From positions 19,828 to 83,827 of the forward strand of contig NZ_MDAG01000015.1 in the NCBI RefSeq assembly GCF_002876705.1: 64,000 bases of DNA, given 5' to 3'. The notes beneath the pieces are model-generated. The model was not told the origin of the DNA, searched no databases, and saw only the letters and a program-made list of their open reading frames with translations. This DNA comes from Enterovibrio norvegicus_B (GTDB lineage: Bacteria > Pseudomonadota > Gammaproteobacteria > Enterobacterales > Vibrionaceae). The translations under genes were made by a program, and so were the position numbers. Positions 49,842-59,415 of this stretch are shown here, in pieces; the stretch's first letter is position 1, and each line of letters opens with the position of its first letter.

Positions 49842-51293
49842 GTGGTAAGTCTGGTTAATTTTTTGAACGACCTGATCTGGGGATCAGTGTTGATCTATCT
49901 CCTGATTGGCGGTGGTGTCTTCTTCACTCTGCGTCTTGGGTTTATCCAAGTTCGTCATTTTGGTCACATGTTTAAAGTGATGAAGAACAGCCGTAAATCA
50001 GATAAAGACGGCATTTCGTCTTTCCAAGCATTGTGCACCAGTTTGGCTGCGCGTGTTGGTACAGGAAACATGGCGGGTATCGCCGTTGCGTTGACGCTTG
50101 GTGGTCCGGGCGCAATTTTCTGGATGTGGCTTATCGCCATCTTGGGCATGGCGACTGCGTTTGCGGAAAGCACGCTCGCGCAGCTCTACAAAACCCGTGA
50201 TGATGACGGTAATTTCCGCGGTGGCCCTGCTTACTACATGGAAAGAGGGTTGGGCATGCGCTGGATGGGCGTGGTGTTCTCAGTCTTGCTCATTATCGCT
50301 TTTGGTCTCGTGTTTAACTCGGTGCAAGCAAACTCTATCACCCAAGCTGCTTACGTCGCGTTTGGTGCTGATCCCCTTTATGTCGGATTTGCACTGGTTA
50401 TTCTTTCTTCTTTTGTCATTTTCGGCGGCATTCGTAAAATTGCCCGCACGGCAGAAATCATCGTGCCATTGATGGCGCTTTTGTATCTGGTGCTTGCGGT
50501 TTACGTGATGCTCACGAACCTTGAGAAAGTGCCAGACGTGCTTTCGCTTATTTTTCGCAGTGCGTTTGGTTTGGAAGAAGCCGCGTCAGGAGCACTGGGT
50601 TACACCGTGGCTCAGGGCATGGTTCAAGGGATCAAACGTGGTTTGTTTTCTAATGAAGCAGGCATGGGGTCTGCGCCTAATGCAGCGGCAACGGCAACGC
50701 CTTATCCTCCGCACCCGGCATCGCAAGGCTATGTGCAAATGCTCGGCGTGTTTGTCGATACCATTGTGATTTGTTCGGCAACCGTTGCGATCATTTTGAT
50801 GTCGGGCGAATACATGCCGGGCAGCGATATTACGGGCATTGAATTGACACAACGTGCGCTGTCTAGCCAAGTGGGGGATTGGGGCGGGATCTTCATTGCG
50901 GTTGCGATTTTCTTCTTTGCTTTTACGTCGATCATTGCCAATTATTCGTACGCTGAAACCAACCTTATTTTCCTGAAGTACAACCAAAAAGTAGTGTTAA
51001 ATGTCTTCCGATGCATTGTGTTAGGCATGGTGATGTTTGGGGCTTTGGCGGAATTACCGATTGTATGGGTAATGGCGGACACCTCCATGGGGCTCATGGC
51101 CATCGTTAACATGATCGCGATTTTGTTGTTGTCTGGTACCGTGATTAAGCTCGCGAAGGATTACAACCAACAACTCAAACACGGCAAAGTCCCTGCTTTT
51201 GATAGTCGCCAATACCCAGACATGCTGAATCAAATTGAACCGGGTGTGTGGGGTAAGGCGCCTGAAAATGCTGAATCGAAAACATCACGGTGA
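49842..51293 (+). CDS. Alanine/glycine:Na+ symporter, AgcS (YaaJ-like)
   Basis: A 483-residue polytopic carrier of the AgcS family, importing alanine or glycine with sodium. Typical family motifs are RVGTGNMAGIA (about 66-76), GGPAYYMERGLG and SNEAGMGSAPNAAA in the core. The start is GTG at 49842. In E. coli yaaJ also lies near thrLABC and next to yaaA; here yaaA follows 120 bases after, so the block is conserved. A second AgcS gene is convergently oriented at 53838-55388. Confidence 0.92.
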   Translation: MVSLVNFLNDLIWGSVLIYLLIGGGVFFTLRLGFIQVRHFGHMFKVMKNSRKSDKDGISSFQALCTSLAARVGTGNMAGIAVALTLGGPGAIFWMWLIAILGMATAFAESTLAQLYKTRDDDGNFRGGPAYYMERGLGMRWMGVVFSVLLIIAFGLVFNSVQANSITQAAYVAFGADPLYVGFALVILSSFVIFGGIRKIARTAEIIVPLMALLYLVLAVYVMLTNLEKVPDVLSLIFRSAFGLEEAASGALGYTVAQGMVQGIKRGLFSNEAGMGSAPNAAATATPYPPHPASQGYVQMLGVFVDTIVICSATVAIILMSGEYMPGSDITGIELTQRALSSQVGDWGGIFIAVAIFFFAFTSIIANYSYAETNLIFLKYNQKVVLNVFRCIVLGMVMFGALAELPIVWVMADTSMGLMAIVNMIAILLLSGTVIKLAKDYNQQLKHGKVPAFDSRQYPDMLNQIEPGVWGKAPENAESKTSR

Positions 51294-51334
51294 GAAAGTG
51301 GCGGAATAATAGGAAATACCCATCATAGCCATAG

Positions 51335-51366
51335 GAAAAAGCCATGCCTCATCGCGTGGCTTTTTT
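51335..51366 (+). terminator. Terminator after the first AgcS gene
   Basis: A 12-bp stem AAAAAGCCATGC / GCGTGGCTTTTT (one G-U pair) followed by TTTT. Confidence 0.8.
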
Positions 51367-51415
51367 GCCTTTAAATGTTAACCTCTTAACAAGTGAAAAA
51401 TGAGGGAAGAACATT

Positions 51416-52189
51416 ATGCTTATCGTGGTTTCACCTGCGAAAACCTTGGATTACGAATCACCATTGGCCACTGATCGTCATACCCAGCCGATGCTGACTG
51501 CGCATTCAGAAAAGCTCATTGAAGTGTGCCGTAAGCTTACGCCTGCTGATATTTCTGGCTTAATGAAAGTGAGCGATAAAATCGCAGGGTTGAACGTAGC
51601 GCGTTTTGCAGAATGGTCACCGACATTTACAACGGACAATGCTCGCCCTGCGGTATTGGCTTTCAAAGGCGACGTGTATACCGGTCTTGAAGCGGAAAGT
51701 ATGAGTGACGATGACTATACATGGGCGCAAGATCACCTGCGTATGTTGTCTGGTTTGTATGGATTGCTTCGCCCGCTGGATTTGATGCAACCTTACCGTT
51801 TGGAAATGGGCACAAAACTGGCCAACGAACGCGGTACAAACCTTTATCAATTCTGGGGTGAGATCATCACTAACGAATTGAATGCAGCGCTGGCTGCACA
51901 GAATGACAAACTGCTTGTGAACTTAGCGTCTAATGAATACTTCAAAGCGGTTAAACCTGCGAAGTTGGACGGTAAGATCGTCACGCCTGTGTTCAAAGAC
52001 TGCAAAAAAGGCCAGTACAAGGTCATCAGTTTCTACGCCAAGAAAGCCCGAGGCATGATGGCGAGATATATCATTGATGAGCGTATCGACAGTGTTGAAG
52101 GCTTGAAAGCCTTTGACCGTGCAGGTTACTGGTTCAGCGAAGAAGAATCTAACGATAAAGAGTTGGTGTTCAAACGCGAAGAGCAGTAA
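51416..52189 (+). CDS. yaaA: Peroxide stress protein YaaA
   Basis: A 257-residue protein (E. coli YaaA 258) that lowers intracellular iron and limits Fenton damage under hydrogen peroxide stress; E. coli yaaA is OxyR-induced. The MLIVVSPAKTLDYE start and GLYGLLRPLDLMQPYRLEM core are diagnostic of the family (formerly UPF0246). The ATG has AGGGAAGAA upstream. Its neighbour is a yaaJ-like gene, as in E. coli. No OxyR site was recognised. Confidence 0.95.
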   Translation: MLIVVSPAKTLDYESPLATDRHTQPMLTAHSEKLIEVCRKLTPADISGLMKVSDKIAGLNVARFAEWSPTFTTDNARPAVLAFKGDVYTGLEAESMSDDDYTWAQDHLRMLSGLYGLLRPLDLMQPYRLEMGTKLANERGTNLYQFWGEIITNELNAALAAQNDKLLVNLASNEYFKAVKPAKLDGKIVTPVFKDCKKGQYKVISFYAKKARGMMARYIIDERIDSVEGLKAFDRAGYWFSEEESNDKELVFKREEQ

Positions 52190-52650
52190 CTCCTTACTGT
52201 ATGAATTGGAAATACTTTTATCATTTTTACTGTATAGGGCTTAGCTATTGATTGTTTACTTTCATGGTTAAGCTCTATTTTTTATGTTCTAAAAATATTA
52301 TTAAAGCTAAAGCACTACATAAGAATGACCCGCGCTTCGATTTGAACTCTGTCACAAATCAATTGTTATGGTTTCTATATCATCCCTTGCCTAAGCCGTT
52401 TGAACGCATGTCTATAATTTACATGAACTTTGCTTTTTAGACGTGACTCTGCATACTTATCTTGTGTCTGATTTTTCTGAAAACATAGCTGTTTTTACTG
52501 TGTTTCATTTTTCGTGAAAATGTCTCACAAGTGAGTAGTGCGTTTCTTGTAAGTGGTTTTATATAACATATTAAAAGTAATAAACTATTTTGGTTTGGTT
52601 TTTACGCTGAATCTTAAAGAGTTTTATGGGTGAAAGGAATCGACAGAATA
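52190..52650. other. AT-rich gap before the acyltransferase gene
   Basis: A 461-base gap, markedly AT-rich, between yaaA and the acyltransferase gene. A 62-codon open frame at 52252-52440 has no ribosome-binding site and no recognisable features. No terminator of the usual kind follows yaaA, so some read-through into the acyltransferase is conceivable. Confidence 0.5.
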
Positions 52651-53703
52651 ATGTTTTTACAGTCAATAAGTAATTACCGAGCACTTGCAATAATGATGAT
52701 AGTGTCGGTTCACGTCTATCCTTATGGGTTAGAAAACACCACTGGATATTTATCAGTGATCAAAAATTTGCTAAGTAACTCTACAGCACTTTTTGTCTTT
52801 ATTTCTGGATTTATGTTTCATCATGTTTTTATGAGGAATTATAATTATAAGAAATTTATAAAATCCAAATTGGAACGTGTTTTTTCACCATACCTATTTT
52901 TATCAACGTTAGCGATAGCACTATTATTTATCACTAATAATGGCTACTTTTCTGAAAATTTTTATGACTCGGATACACGTTTTTTCTCATCGAGCGATTC
53001 ATCATTTATTACTATAGTTAAGTATTACTTAACTGGAAGGATGTTGACTGCCTATTGGTATATTCCTTTTGCAATATTACTTTTTGTTTGTGCCCCATTG
53101 CATCGGAAGTATGGTTTGCTATCAATGAATAAGCAGATTGCTATATTTTTACTTTTTTCCATAGTGTCACTTTTTGTACATCGCTCGATGGGTAACATTA
53201 ACCCATTCCAAATGTTAATATATTTCACGCCATTTTATTTACTGGGTATTCTTTTTTCAAAAAACAGAGAGGTTTTGACTAGGAACAGTCTTTCTCGTGG
53301 TTTGATACTTATGGCTTTGACAGTTCTATTAGCTATATACCAGTATAGTGTTGGTCATCAGGGTAATTATATAAAACCACTTTTCCAATATGGTGGGGTT
53401 GATATTATGTTTATTCAAAAAATATTCATGGCGACGTCTTTGTATTACCTCCTTGATGCGCTAAGTTTTAAAAATAAGTGTGTTGACTATGTTTCAGATG
53501 TTAGTTTTGCTATTTATTTTCTCCATCCTTGGGTCTTGACCATATTAAAGCGCTTGCCATTTGAACTTCAGATCCCAACCGTTGATGTGTTTAAATATTT
53601 TTTAGTTTTTGCTTTTGTTATTATATCTTCGGTTTTTATTGCGATTTTTACTCATAAAATTCTAAACTCAGTAATAAGAACGAAGTATATTATCGGCTAT
53701 TAA
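52651..53703 (+). CDS. Membrane acyltransferase-3 family protein
   Basis: A 350-residue membrane protein with about ten hydrophobic helices. It matches acyltransferase family 3, the O-acetylase enzymes that decorate polysaccharides, lipopolysaccharide or peptidoglycan: a histidine in the first helix (MMIVSVHVYPYG), the ALFVFISGFMF segment, basic KLERVFSPYLF, and FAIYFLHPWVL near the C-terminus. The acceptor is unknown. The gene is conspicuously AT-rich, unlike its neighbours, which points to acquisition by transfer. The ATG at 52651 is preferred, though an in-frame GTG at 52630 also has a plausible site. Confidence 0.82.
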   Translation: MFLQSISNYRALAIMMIVSVHVYPYGLENTTGYLSVIKNLLSNSTALFVFISGFMFHHVFMRNYNYKKFIKSKLERVFSPYLFLSTLAIALLFITNNGYFSENFYDSDTRFFSSSDSSFITIVKYYLTGRMLTAYWYIPFAILLFVCAPLHRKYGLLSMNKQIAIFLLFSIVSLFVHRSMGNINPFQMLIYFTPFYLLGILFSKNREVLTRNSLSRGLILMALTVLLAIYQYSVGHQGNYIKPLFQYGGVDIMFIQKIFMATSLYYLLDALSFKNKCVDYVSDVSFAIYFLHPWVLTILKRLPFELQIPTVDVFKYFLVFAFVIISSVFIAIFTHKILNSVIRTKYIIGY

Positions 53704-53732
53704 GTATCTTTTTTATGTAGTAAAAGCCAGTT

Positions 53733-53764
53733 AAAAAAAGGTTAGCCTAGGCTAACCTTTTTTT
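53733..53764. terminator. Perfectly palindromic bidirectional terminator
   Basis: A 32-base perfect palindrome (core GGTTAGCC and GGCTAACC, flanked by A7 and T7) between convergent acyltransferase and AgcS genes. Confidence 0.88.
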
Positions 53765-53837
53765 GTTTCGGGATGGTTTTCGTTAAGCAGTAGCAAGGCG
53801 CAGTTAACGCACCTGCTACTGGTAACATTCATCGATA

Positions 53838-55388
53838 TTACGCCGTTGGATTAACCGGTTTGTTAGGCGTTTCATCAGCGTTGTTCTGCGCTGTGCTTTT
53901 CCCTTGCTCACGCGCGAAGCGACGTTCCCAGTAATCCGCATTTTTGATGCCGAGTTTCACTGGATCGAAAGTGTATTTCTCTACGCCTTCTTTCTGTTGG
54001 CGTTCATAGTCTTTCAGCGCTTTCAACGCTGGTCTGCCCAAGAAGAAGATGGTGAGAATGCCGACAATGTTTAGCCATGCCATTAAGCCGACACCTACGT
54101 CACCCATGGCCCAAGCTAGGTTTGCAGCTTTGACAGTGCCGTAGAATACCGCAGTCATCAGCACGAGCTTTAGCGCGAACATCATTCCAGGTACCTTCAC
54201 GCTGCGGCGGATATAAGCAATGTTGGTTTCTGCGATGTAGTAGTAAGCCAAAATGGTGGTGAAGGCGAAGAAGAACAATGCAATGGCAATGAACGGTTTA
54301 CCCCAGCCTGGCATGGTGCTCTCGATAGCAAGTTGTGTGAATACAGGGCCGTTAGCCGCGATTTCTGCTGCTACGTTTTGCACGATATACGCATCGCCAA
54401 TGCCGTGTACGTTGTACGCGCCAGTGATGAGAATCATGAAGGCCGTGGCAGAACAGACAAGCAGCGTATCGATGTATATAGAGAACGATTGAACCAAGCC
54501 TTGTTGGGCCGGATGCTGAACGTTTGCAGCCGCTGCAGCGTGTGGACCTGTTCCTTGACCTGCTTCATTGGAGTAAACACCTCGTTTTACGCCCCAACCG
54601 ATAGCCGCACCAAAGCCTGCCATTGGCGTGAATGCATCGCCAATGATCATCGAAACGATCGCTGGGATTTCAGTGATGTGCAATAGAATGATGACAAACG
54701 CAATAATGATGTAAGCCAGTGCCATGAAAGGCACCACGACTTGCGTGAAACTCGCAATGCGCTTTACACCACCAAAGATGATAAAGCCAAGCAGCACTGA
54801 AATGATCGAGCCAGTGATGATCTTCGCCAAGCTGATAGTGCCAATGGCAGTGTCGATCATTTCGCCTGATCCAAACGCAGCTTCAATGGCATTACCTATG
54901 CTGTTGGATTGCACGCCCGGTAGCAGCACGCCACAGGCGAAAATGGTGGCGATGGCGAATATCCATGCGTACCACTTTTGCCCCATGGCTTTCTCAATGT
55001 AATACGCCGGACCACCTCGGAACTGGCCGTTATCATCTTCTTTGTAAATCTGTGCCAGTGTCGACTCTGTGTATGCGGTGGCTGCGCCTAAAAAGGCCAC
55101 GACCCACATCCAGAAGACGGCACCGGGTCCACCAAAGCCAATAGCGGCGGCGACACCTGCAATATTACCGGTACCGACCCGACCTGACAGTGAAACGGCC
55201 AATGCCTGGAATGATGAAATACCTTTGTCTGAACTTTTCCCTGAAAGTAGTAGACGGCACATTTCGTTGAACTGGCGAACCTGAACAAAACGTGTGGCGA
55301 TTGAATAAAATAAGCCTGCGCCTAAGCACAAGTAAATAAGGACTGGGCTCCAAATTATATTGTTCAAAAAATCTACAAAAGATTGCAT
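53838..55388 (-). CDS. Alanine/glycine:Na+ symporter, AgcS (second copy)
   Basis: A 516-residue AgcS-family carrier with the family motifs RVGTGNIAGVA, FRGGPAYYIEKAMG and SNEAGQGTGPHAAAAA. It differs clearly from the 49842-51293 product and has a longer, hydrophilic C-terminal tail. The two genes face each other across yaaA and the acyltransferase. They may differ in affinity or in preferred amino acid, which sequence alone does not show. The ATG at 55388 follows AGAGGGATC. Confidence 0.92.
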   Translation of the reverse strand: MQSFVDFLNNIIWSPVLIYLCLGAGLFYSIATRFVQVRQFNEMCRLLLSGKSSDKGISSFQALAVSLSGRVGTGNIAGVAAAIGFGGPGAVFWMWVVAFLGAATAYTESTLAQIYKEDDNGQFRGGPAYYIEKAMGQKWYAWIFAIATIFACGVLLPGVQSNSIGNAIEAAFGSGEMIDTAIGTISLAKIITGSIISVLLGFIIFGGVKRIASFTQVVVPFMALAYIIIAFVIILLHITEIPAIVSMIIGDAFTPMAGFGAAIGWGVKRGVYSNEAGQGTGPHAAAAANVQHPAQQGLVQSFSIYIDTLLVCSATAFMILITGAYNVHGIGDAYIVQNVAAEIAANGPVFTQLAIESTMPGWGKPFIAIALFFFAFTTILAYYYIAETNIAYIRRSVKVPGMMFALKLVLMTAVFYGTVKAANLAWAMGDVGVGLMAWLNIVGILTIFFLGRPALKALKDYERQQKEGVEKYTFDPVKLGIKNADYWERRFAREQGKSTAQNNADETPNKPVNPTA

Positions 55389-55583
55389 TACAAGATCCCT
55401 CTAAGACAAAGCGTTGGAATTGTGTTTTTATAATTCGGTAGCAGGATAGTCTTAAAATGATCGATATTGTTAACGCTTTGTGCTGTTATTGTGATGCTTT
55501 GTGAGCCTGATCTGTCGTCGAGGGCGCGTTGGGGGTGTGGAGGGGGAGAGAATAATTCGCTGACGTTATTGAAGTAAAAATAA

Positions 55584-55608
55584 AAAAGGAGACGAATCGT
55601 CTCCTTCT
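55584..55608 (-). terminator. Terminator after srmB
   Basis: Stem AAGGAGACG / CGTCTCCTT with a three-base loop; on the minus strand it is followed by a U-run. Confidence 0.82.
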
Positions 55609-55631
55609 TAGGTCTTAATAAGCATCAAAGC

Positions 55632-56888
55632 TCATAAGGCGGGCAATTGGCTTGCTTTTTTCGCCGCTTTTTTTGCTTTCTTTTTCGCTTTAGCTTTAAC
55701 AACTTTTGTTGGTAGCTTTTTCTTTTTCTTCTTGAAAAGCGGTTTTTTGTGCGAAGGCTTGAGGCCTTCAACATAACGTTCTTTAACGTCTTCTTCCATG
55801 TAGCGGCAAATACGATCCATCATTGGTTGATCGTGGGCTTCAACAAGAGAAACGGCACTGCCTTTCTTACCTGCGCGTGCAGTACGGCCAATACGGTGCA
55901 AGTACACGTCAGCAGTACGTGGCAGGTCATAGTTGATCACGTGGCTGATGTCAGGCACGTCAATACCGCGAGCTGCAACGTCAGTCGCCAGCAGGATATT
56001 GATTTCACCATTGGTGAAACGTTCGATCGCAGCGCTGCGTTTCGCTTGTGCCATTTCACCTTGTAACCAACCACATTTGATTTGTTCTGACTCAAGCATG
56101 GTACGAAGAGCGGCAAGACGATCGCGTGTTTTCACGAAGATAATGGCGCGTTCTGCTTGGTGCGCCAAAATGGCCTTTAACACTTCGTGCTTGTGGTTCA
56201 AGTCGTCACAGCGGTAGTACCACTGTGTTATTTTCTTGCGCTCACGGCGCGGTGGCTCAACGGTGACTTCGACAGGATCGGTTAAGATTGCCGTTTTGAA
56301 CCCTTCAATGCCTTTACCTTCAAGCGTTGCTGAGAACAGCATACTTTGTTTGCGCCAGCGACACTCATCTGACAAACGGTCTACTGTTTTACCAAAGCCC
56401 ATGTCTAGCATGCGGTCAGCTTCATCAAGGATCAGGCTTTCAATGGCGCGGCAATCAAAACGTTCCGCATCAATGTATTCCATCAAGCGGCCTGGTGTTG
56501 CTACCACGATGTCTTGGGTTTTCCCTAAGATTTCAGCGTGCTCTTGGTAAGAGATACCGCCTGTGATGGTGAACACTTTGAGGTCAGTGTGCTTTGACAG
56601 CTCACGTGCTTGGTCAGCAACCTGAATCGCTAGTTCACGTGTTGGCGTCAGGATCAGCACACGGGCTGGGCCGGGTTTTTGACGAGGGAAGTCAAGCAGG
56701 TGTTGCAGTACTGGAAGCAAAAACGCTGCCGTTTTACCTGTGCCCGTAGGGGCAGACGCCATAATGTCACGGCCATCCATACCATGAGGGATCACGTCAG
56801 CTTGGATTGCTGTTGGTCGCTCAAAGCCCATTTCATCCAGCGCTAATAGCAGTTGAGGATCCAGTTCTAATTCAGCAAAAGTTCGCAC
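55632..56888 (-). CDS. srmB: ATP-dependent RNA helicase SrmB
   Basis: A DEAD-box helicase that helps early assembly of the 50S ribosomal subunit. The 418-residue protein has all core motifs: the Q motif (FERPTAIQ), Walker A APTGTGKT (46-53), DEAD at 156-159, SAT at 187-189 and HRIGRTARAG. The C-terminal 50 residues are very lysine-rich, as in SrmB, and bind RNA. trmN6 lies just upstream; in E. coli the same two genes are adjacent but divergent. Confidence 0.94.
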   Translation of the reverse strand: MRTFAELELDPQLLLALDEMGFERPTAIQADVIPHGMDGRDIMASAPTGTGKTAAFLLPVLQHLLDFPRQKPGPARVLILTPTRELAIQVADQARELSKHTDLKVFTITGGISYQEHAEILGKTQDIVVATPGRLMEYIDAERFDCRAIESLILDEADRMLDMGFGKTVDRLSDECRWRKQSMLFSATLEGKGIEGFKTAILTDPVEVTVEPPRRERKKITQWYYRCDDLNHKHEVLKAILAHQAERAIIFVKTRDRLAALRTMLESEQIKCGWLQGEMAQAKRSAAIERFTNGEINILLATDVAARGIDVPDISHVINYDLPRTADVYLHRIGRTARAGKKGSAVSLVEAHDQPMMDRICRYMEEDVKERYVEGLKPSHKKPLFKKKKKKLPTKVVKAKAKKKAKKAAKKASQLPAL

Positions 56889-56948
56889 GCGTTATGTTCT
56901 CCACTCAAAGTAAGGGTCGGATTATAGAGATAATTTCAAGCGTGATCA

Positions 56949-57674
56949 TCACATCTTGAGGTAAAAATCCTTCGTTAAGGAAATAAAGTCTTGGGTGTAT
57001 GCACCTTTGTCTTGAATTACAAGGTGTTGCACCGAGATCTTTTTACTTGAAATTGATGGCGACAATGCCGTTTTTGGTGCCAAAGTGATCAGTTTTCGGG
57101 TGACTGGCTTATTGGCTGTCGCTTTTACTTCTGTGAGCCGCTGGCAAACCAGATGATAAGCCTCTGCCGACGCAATAAGTTTGTCGGCTTCTACTGAGGG
57201 TAAGATCAAATGCGCCTGCCCGGTGGGTAAAAGTCGCGCTTTTATCACTTTTAATAACATGGTGTGCGAAAGAGTGTCTGTATGACGAGCTGTTGCGCGT
57301 CGTGCATCATTCGCCTGTTCGCCTGAATTGAAATAGGGTGGGTTACAAATGATGGTGTCGAACTGAGTCGGAATATCCCAGTGAGTGACATCTTGTTGGA
57401 CGACAGTGATTCTGTCTGCCCATGGTGATGCACTCGCGTTTAATGCCGCTGTCTCCGTGGCGTGTTGGTCAATATCGACAGCCATGATTGTCGCACTTAA
57501 CGCACGTTGTGCCAGCATCAGTGATAAAAGCCCAGTGCCCGTTCCAATGTCCAACACTGCATCGTCTTCGGCGACATGTGCCCACGCGCCGAGCAGTACA
57601 CCATCGGTACTTACTGGCATGCCGCACCCGTTGTCTTCGATGGAAAATTGTTTGAATTGGAAGCCTTTACTCAC
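56949..57674 (-). CDS. trmN6: tRNA1(Val) (adenine(37)-N6)-methyltransferase TrmN6
   Basis: Adds a methyl group to N6 of A37 in tRNA-Val. This 241-residue Rossmann-fold methyltransferase (E. coli YfiC/TrmN6 245) has the SAM loop DIGTGTG (42-48) and catalytic NPPY (111-114). The FKQFSIEDNGCGMPVSTDG front end is characteristic. The start is GTG at 57674, with GGAG upstream. It shares its direction with srmB, 60 bases away, and may form an operon. Confidence 0.92.
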   Translation of the reverse strand: MSKGFQFKQFSIEDNGCGMPVSTDGVLLGAWAHVAEDDAVLDIGTGTGLLSLMLAQRALSATIMAVDIDQHATETAALNASASPWADRITVVQQDVTHWDIPTQFDTIICNPPYFNSGEQANDARRATARHTDTLSHTMLLKVIKARLLPTGQAHLILPSVEADKLIASAEAYHLVCQRLTEVKATANKPVTRKLITLAPKTALSPSISSKKISVQHLVIQDKGAYTQDFISLTKDFYLKM

Positions 57675-57767
57675 GTTTACTCCACAGGCGGCAATACTGC
57701 TCGCGATTAAATAACAGACAAATATGTTGCTGAAATGTTGACAATTTAACCTTTTAAAACCTACTTC

Positions 57768-57830
57768 ATAAACCAGTCTCGATATTAAATTTGGTTTTAT
57801 ATGCTGATTAATTTAGTGAAACTGGTTTAT
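57768..57830. repeat. Inverted repeat before brnQ
   Basis: ATAAACCAGT (57768-57777) and ACTGGTTTAT (57821-57830) are exact inverted copies 43 bases apart, in the AT-rich trmN6/brnQ promoter region. A consensus -35 TTGACA sits at 57738-57743. They may be paired operator half-sites or a large loop stem. Confidence 0.45.
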
Positions 57831-57972
57831 TAATCCTATTTTCGATCCACTATTGTCTGACTAATGAAACTTCGTCATTATTCTGTTGAATCGGCATGGA
57901 TTAGTAAAAACAACTAAAACACTAACCAGTTGATTACAGATAACTTAGGCAAACACACAAGGGTAGTATGAA

Positions 57973-59280
57973 GTGAGAGAGAGTTTAAAGGTTAGTGACA
58001 TACTCGCGCTAGGGTTTATGACCTTCGCGTTTTTCCTCGGTGCAGGCAACATCATTTTTCCACCGCAAGCAGGCTTCCTTGCTGGTGAGCACACATTTTC
58101 TGCCATGCTCGGTTTTCTTATCACCGCGGTCGGTCTGCCTTTGATTGGTATCATTGCAGTTGCCTTCGCTGGTGGTGGTTGGAAAGGGCTGACACGTGAT
58201 CTGCCAACGTCTGTGGCGACACTGATGGCTGTACTGATTTTCATCATTATCGGGCCTGCGTTTGCGGCACCACGTGCAGGTCTTGTCGCGTATGAAATGG
58301 GCTTTAAGCCATTTTTGACGGGTGCAGGACAACTTGAGCTGTCTTTGTTCTCTGTGGTGTTCTTTACCATAGCGATGTTCTTCTCGCTGTCGCAAGGCAA
58401 GCTGATCGATACCATTGGCAAGCTACTTACGCCTGCACTTTTTGCTGCGCTGGCTGTGCTTGCTATCGCGGTTGTGGTTAATCCACAAGGCGACATCGTT
58501 GCGGCACAAGGTGCGTACGTTGACCAAGCGTTTACAACGGGTTTCCTTGAAGGTTACAACACCATGGATACCTTTGCGGCGCTGATGTTCGGTATGCTGA
58601 TTGTCGATGTTATCCGCAAGAAGGGCATCACCTCTGAATCGCAAACCTGCAAATACTTGATCTACGCAGGCATCATTGCGGCAGGCGGTTTGGCATTTGT
58701 TTATGTATCTTTGTTCTACTTGGGTGCAACCGCATCGTCTGTCGCGGGTGGCGCCAGCAACGGCGGTGAAATTCTGGCAGCGTATGTTTTGGCGTTGTTT
58801 GGTCCTGCAGGTCAAATCATCCTGTCTACCATCATTATTCTGGCGTGTTTGACCACGGTGATCGGTCTGGTCTCTGCGTGTTCTGACTACTTCAGCACGT
58901 TGACGGACAAACTGAGCTACCGCCAGTGGGTTGTTGTGCTGTCTGTTGCTTGTGCTGTGGTTGCAAACGTTGGTTTGACACAATTGATTGCGATTTCTGT
59001 TCCCGTATTGTTCGCGCTATACCCTGTTGCTATTGCATTGATTGCCCTGACGTTTGTTCGTCCTTTCATGCCGAACCCAGCGATGGCATACCGTGTGGTA
59101 CTGAGCGTATCACTGATTTTTGCACTGATTGATGCGGCGAAAATTCTTGGCGTTGATGTGTCACTGTTTAATGTTTTGCCATTGTTCACATATGGTATGG
59201 CGTGGCTGATGCCAACAGTGATTGCACTGATTGCAATGCGCTTTGTTGGTGAGGCGAAAAGCGAATCTTCGCACGCGTAA
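57973..59280 (+). CDS. brnQ: Branched-chain amino acid transport system II carrier BrnQ
   Basis: A 435-residue LIVCS-family carrier taking up leucine, isoleucine and valine with Na+ or H+. About twelve hydrophobic helices; the FAFFLGAGNIIFPP motif (about 18-31) is the family's signature in the first helix. The start is GTG at 57973, with AAGGGTAG upstream. It ends in a terminator shared with convergent fldB. Confidence 0.94.
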   Translation: MRESLKVSDILALGFMTFAFFLGAGNIIFPPQAGFLAGEHTFSAMLGFLITAVGLPLIGIIAVAFAGGGWKGLTRDLPTSVATLMAVLIFIIIGPAFAAPRAGLVAYEMGFKPFLTGAGQLELSLFSVVFFTIAMFFSLSQGKLIDTIGKLLTPALFAALAVLAIAVVVNPQGDIVAAQGAYVDQAFTTGFLEGYNTMDTFAALMFGMLIVDVIRKKGITSESQTCKYLIYAGIIAAGGLAFVYVSLFYLGATASSVAGGASNGGEILAAYVLALFGPAGQIILSTIIILACLTTVIGLVSACSDYFSTLTDKLSYRQWVVVLSVACAVVANVGLTQLIAISVPVLFALYPVAIALIALTFVRPFMPNPAMAYRVVLSVSLIFALIDAAKILGVDVSLFNVLPLFTYGMAWLMPTVIALIAMRFVGEAKSESSHA

Positions 59281-59377
59281 CGGAGCAGATATCTGTGACT
59301 TATGCGCTTTTGTATTCAGGTGTTCTCGGTGACGTTGGCGTAGGAACTGGCATTGCTGAAACCTGGAAATGAGAGAC

Positions 59378-59407
59378 AAAAAAACCACCGCATGCGGTGG
59401 TTTTTTT
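59378..59407. terminator. Palindromic bidirectional terminator brnQ / fldB
   Basis: A 30-base perfect palindrome (CCACCGCATGCGGTGG flanked by A7 and T7) between convergent genes. Confidence 0.88.
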
Positions 59408-59415
59408 ATGGCTAT

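Noticed and set aside
52252..52440. 62-codon frame between yaaA and the acyltransferase
   Set aside because: No ribosome-binding site, AT-driven composition, and no recognisable motif.
52508..52524. CRP-like GTGA...TCACA near the acyltransferase promoter
   Set aside because: The spacer is seven bases rather than six, so it does not fit the CRP palindrome.
59295..59372. 25-codon GTG frame just after brnQ
   Set aside because: Weak start signal and no distinctive sequence; too short to support.
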